From Gemmatimonadota bacterium (GTDB lineage: Bacteria > Gemmatimonadota > Gemmatimonadetes > Gemmatimonadales > Gemmatimonadaceae): a DNA stretch of 64,000 nt. A program made the position numbers and the translations under genes. Below the pieces are notes generated by a model. The model saw only the letters and a program-made list of their open reading frames with translations. It did no database searches and was not told the origin of the DNA. The stretch covers positions 496,001 to 560,000 of the forward strand of contig BJHH01000001.1 of assembly GCA_014192065.1 (NCBI GenBank), in the 5' to 3' direction. Positions 62,145-64,000 of this stretch are shown here, piece after piece (the first letter of the stretch is position 1; each line of letters begins with the position of its first letter).

Positions 62145-62774
62145 ATGAAGGGACGGCGGAAGAAGGGGTCGGGCGCCATCGCGAAATCATACGACCGGGC
62201 GTACTTCGACCGGTGGTATCGCGATCCGCGCAAGCGTGTGGCCACGCCGGCGGATGTGGCGCGCAAAGCTCGCCTCGTCGTGGGCATCGCCGAAGCGCTG
62301 CTCCAACGGCCGGTGCGCTCGGCGCTCGATATCGGCTGCGGCGAAGGTGCGTGGCGCCCAGCGCTTCGTGCGCTGCGTCCGGGGCTGCGCTACGTCGGCA
62401 TGGATTCGAGCGCGTACGTTGTGTCGCGATTCGGAAAGACGCGGGGCATTGGCTACGGCACCTTCGGCACGCTTGCGACCGCTGAACTCGACGGTCCCTT
62501 CGACATCATCGTCTGCTGCGACGTCCTGCAGTACGTCGGCCAGCCGGAGCTTTCGCGCGGTCTCGAGGCCGTCTCGGGGCTGCTCGACGGCGTGGCATAT
62601 CTCGAGGCCTACACGACCGCAGACGAAGTGGTTGGCGACGGCCACGGCTGGTTTCATCGCGCACCGGCTTTGTATCGACGCGCGTTCAATCGCGCGGGGT
62701 TGACCGCGGTCGGGATGCACTGCTGGGTCGGGCCGAGCCTCCGTGATGCGACGGCCGCACTGGAGCGGGCCTAA
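62145..62774 (+). CDS. Class I SAM-dependent methyltransferase
   Basis: 209 residues. The SAM-binding motif LDIGCGEGAW (61-70), acidic strand-2 end (YVGMDSS) and motif IV-like FDIIVCCDVLQYVG identify a Rossmann methyltransferase. The Lys/Arg-rich N-terminus (KGRRKKGSGAIAK) is unusual and could bind nucleic acid. The substrate is unknown. It is upstream of an ArsR-methyltransferase fusion and ahcY, whose product removes the S-adenosylhomocysteine that this enzyme makes. Confidence 0.88.
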   Translation: MKGRRKKGSGAIAKSYDRAYFDRWYRDPRKRVATPADVARKARLVVGIAEALLQRPVRSALDIGCGEGAWRPALRALRPGLRYVGMDSSAYVVSRFGKTRGIGYGTFGTLATAELDGPFDIIVCCDVLQYVGQPELSRGLEAVSGLLDGVAYLEAYTTADEVVGDGHGWFHRAPALYRRAFNRAGLTAVGMHCWVGPSLRDATAALERA

Positions 62775-62880
62775 CGCGGGGTGGTGGTCGGTCGTAGTAC
62801 GCGGCTTCCGAACCGTGCGTGACCGGTCCGTTGTCGCTCGAGGCGGGGCGCACCGGCTCGGTGCTCAACTGCTTCTGGCC

Positions 62881-62905
62881 GCTTGACTGGAGGCCGCAGT
62901 CAAGC
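62881..62905. promoter_or_regulatory. Perfect 9-base inverted repeat with TTGACT
   Basis: GCTTGACTG and CAGTCAAGC flank a 7-base spacer. The arm includes TTGACT, which resembles a -35 box. It directly precedes the operator at 62910 and could be a terminator of the upstream gene or a second regulator site. Confidence 0.5.
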
Positions 62906-62909
62906 AACC

Positions 62910-62933
62910 TTTCATCCGGATATACGGATGAAA
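62910..62933. promoter_or_regulatory. Probable ArsR-type operator overlapping the regulator's start codon
   Basis: Perfect 9-base arms TTTCATCCG and CGGATGAAA around GATATA. The second arm contains the ATG of the ArsR-methyltransferase gene. Its symmetry, size and position fit autoregulation by the encoded winged-helix protein. Confidence 0.65.
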
Positions 62934-63863
62934 CGCTCACCCCTGTTCGGCCGGCTGGCCGCCCTCTCGGACCCCGTCCGTGCCCGACTCATCGCCGCGC
63001 TTGAGCGGCATGAACTCACGGTGGGCGAGTTGCATCGCGCGCTGCAGTTGCCGCAGTCCACCGTGAGCCGCCATCTCCGCGCACTCGCCGAAGCCGGATG
63101 GGTCGCGAGGCGCGAAGAGGGGACGAGCAACCTCTACCGTTTCACGGCCTCCGAAACGGATGCCTCAGCGCGCAAGCTCTGGCTCGCCGTGCGCGAAGAA
63201 TTGCACGGTCTTGCCGCGGTCCAGCGCGACGCCGAGCGTGTGCGTGGCGTGCTCGCGGGCCGCCACACAACGTCGCAAAAATTCTTTGCGTCAAGTGCAG
63301 GACAGTGGGATCGCCTGCGCGTCGAACTCTTCGGCGATCGTGCCGAGCTCTTTACGCTACTGGGCCTGGTCGATCCGTCCTGGACCATCGCCGACCTCGG
63401 CTGCGGCACCGGCCAGCTTTCCGAAGCGCTTGCACCGTTTGCCAAGCGCGTGATCGCCATCGACGAATCGGCGGCCATGCTGCGCGCGGCGAAGGCCAGA
63501 CTCTCCTCGTATGGACAGGTGGAGTTTCGTCAGGGCACGCTCGAAGCGCTTCCGCTGGAGTCGGGTGAAGTGCATGCGGCGGTGCTCTCGCTGGTGCTGC
63601 AATACATCGCCGAGCCCGTCAAACTGTTCGCTGCCGTGCGCCGCGCGCTTGCGCCGGGTGGCCGCCTGCTCGTGTTCGACATGTTGCCTCACGAACGCGC
63701 CGACCTGCGCGATCGGATGGGGCACGTCTGGCAAGGGTTCAGCGAGACGCAACTGCGTGCATGGAGCACCGAAGCCGGCTTCGCATCGTGCCGCGTCGCG
63801 GCGATCCCGCCGCAGTCGTCGGCCAAGGGCCCGGGCCTTTTCGTGGTGTCGCTGTCTGCGTAG
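62928..63863 (+). CDS. ArsR-family regulator fused to a SAM-methyltransferase domain (SahR-like)
   Basis: 311 residues from ATG 62928; an upstream in-frame start at 62883 would translate through the operator. Residues 1-90 are an ArsR winged helix (LSDPVRARLIAALERHELTVGELHRAL, recognition helix LPQSTVSRHLRALAEAGWV). Residues about 115-305 are a methyltransferase fold with ADLGCGTGQLSEAL (155-168) and VLSLVLQYIAEP. Fusions of this type, next to ahcY and methionine-cycle genes, are thought to sense S-adenosylhomocysteine (the SahR group). The ahcY start lies 67 bases downstream. I infer autorepression relieved by SAH, or activation by it; the direction is not shown by sequence. Confidence 0.9.
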   Translation: MKRSPLFGRLAALSDPVRARLIAALERHELTVGELHRALQLPQSTVSRHLRALAEAGWVARREEGTSNLYRFTASETDASARKLWLAVREELHGLAAVQRDAERVRGVLAGRHTTSQKFFASSAGQWDRLRVELFGDRAELFTLLGLVDPSWTIADLGCGTGQLSEALAPFAKRVIAIDESAAMLRAAKARLSSYGQVEFRQGTLEALPLESGEVHAAVLSLVLQYIAEPVKLFAAVRRALAPGGRLLVFDMLPHERADLRDRMGHVWQGFSETQLRAWSTEAGFASCRVAAIPPQSSAKGPGLFVVSLSA

Positions 63864-63930
63864 CTGGTCAATCAACAAGGTCGCGATTTCGTAGTTGTTG
63901 TTTCCCTCTCCCGTCCACCCGTCTACCTCA

Positions 63931-64000
63931 ATGACTGCCACGATGTCGCTCGCTCCATCCTCCGCGGCGAAGGCTGCGAACCGGACTCCGTACAAGGTCT
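63931..64000 (+). CDS. ahcY: Adenosylhomocysteinase, N-terminal fragment
   Basis: Only 23 codons lie in the window. They read TATMSLAPSSAAKAANRTPYKV after Met; the YKV ending matches the start of the conserved AhcY block (usually followed by ADISLA and GRKEI). The gene directly follows the ArsR-methyltransferase regulator, a recurrent arrangement for ahcY. The enzyme splits S-adenosylhomocysteine to homocysteine and adenosine. No ribosome site is seen, so translation may rely on coupling or a leaderless start. The short read limits certainty. Confidence 0.6.
   Translation, partial: MTATMSLAPSSAAKAANRTPYKV

Overview
This 64 kb window is high-GC bacterial chromosome, densely packed, with no gene-free stretch longer than about 230 bases and no rRNA, tRNA, CRISPR array, transposase or prophage gene that I could see. 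The mix of gene families (two DUF5916 outer-membrane proteins, many secreted amidohydrolases and peptidases with Gly/Arg-rich inserts, a B12-type MerR regulator, several Tat-exported enzymes) fits Gemmatimonadota, probably Gemmatimonadaceae. This is an inference from gene content, not a phylogenetic result.

Layout. (1) 1-5.6 kb: a minus-strand group of a HupE/UreJ-like membrane protein, a small c-type cytochrome and the start of a PQQ-type quinoprotein, then a plus-strand pair of secreted NHL beta-propellers and a small conserved protein. (2) 5.6-11.4 kb: a minus-strand four-gene signalling operon: periplasmic-binding lipoprotein, hybrid histidine kinase, single-domain response regulator, and a cytosolic H-box/receiver/Ser-Thr-kinase fusion. 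No transporter genes accompany the binding protein, so it probably acts as a sensor. (3) 11.7-20.4 kb: a divergon centred on a CarH/LitR-like MerR-B12 regulator. On one side are the regulator, an SRPBCC protein and DUF2177; on the other are eight tightly coupled genes (fasciclin, thioredoxin-like, fatty-acid desaturase, flavin oxidoreductase, DUF1365, CFA-synthase-like methyltransferase, DUF2062, DUF1295). Interleaved inverted repeats and two divergent promoters lie between the two arms. This looks like a light- or B12-controlled lipid-remodelling module.

(4) 20.3-24 kb: a barrel-like secreted protein and a DUF5916 protein, with unexplained short duplications of the neighbouring gene ends. 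(5) 24-53.9 kb: an island of exported hydrolases of amide, peptide and cyclic-amide bonds: M19-like, S9 and M28 peptidases, creatininase, carbamoylase, amidase, four amidohydrolases, a beta-lactamase-fold hydrolase and acetamidase. They sit with a PLP aminotransferase, an alcohol dehydrogenase, a plug-only TonB-type protein, a second DUF5916 protein and proline dehydrogenase. Together they could scavenge nitrogen and carbon from peptides and unusual amides outside the cytoplasm. A Gfo/Idh/MocA remnant lies near the end. (6) 53.9-61.3 kb: housekeeping and stress genes: cutC, a VOC protein, katG, an Acr3 arsenite exporter and hrpB. (7) 61.4-64 kb: a Tat-exported DsrE-like protein, a methyltransferase, and an ArsR-methyltransferase fusion just upstream of the start of ahcY. 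A perfect inverted repeat overlaps the regulator's start codon, suggesting autoregulated control of S-adenosylhomocysteine recycling.

The strongest leads are the MerR-B12 lipid divergon with its operator, the binding-protein/two-component/Ser-Thr-kinase operon, and the ArsR-methyltransferase/ahcY unit. Function calls rest on motifs read by eye; no database search was run.
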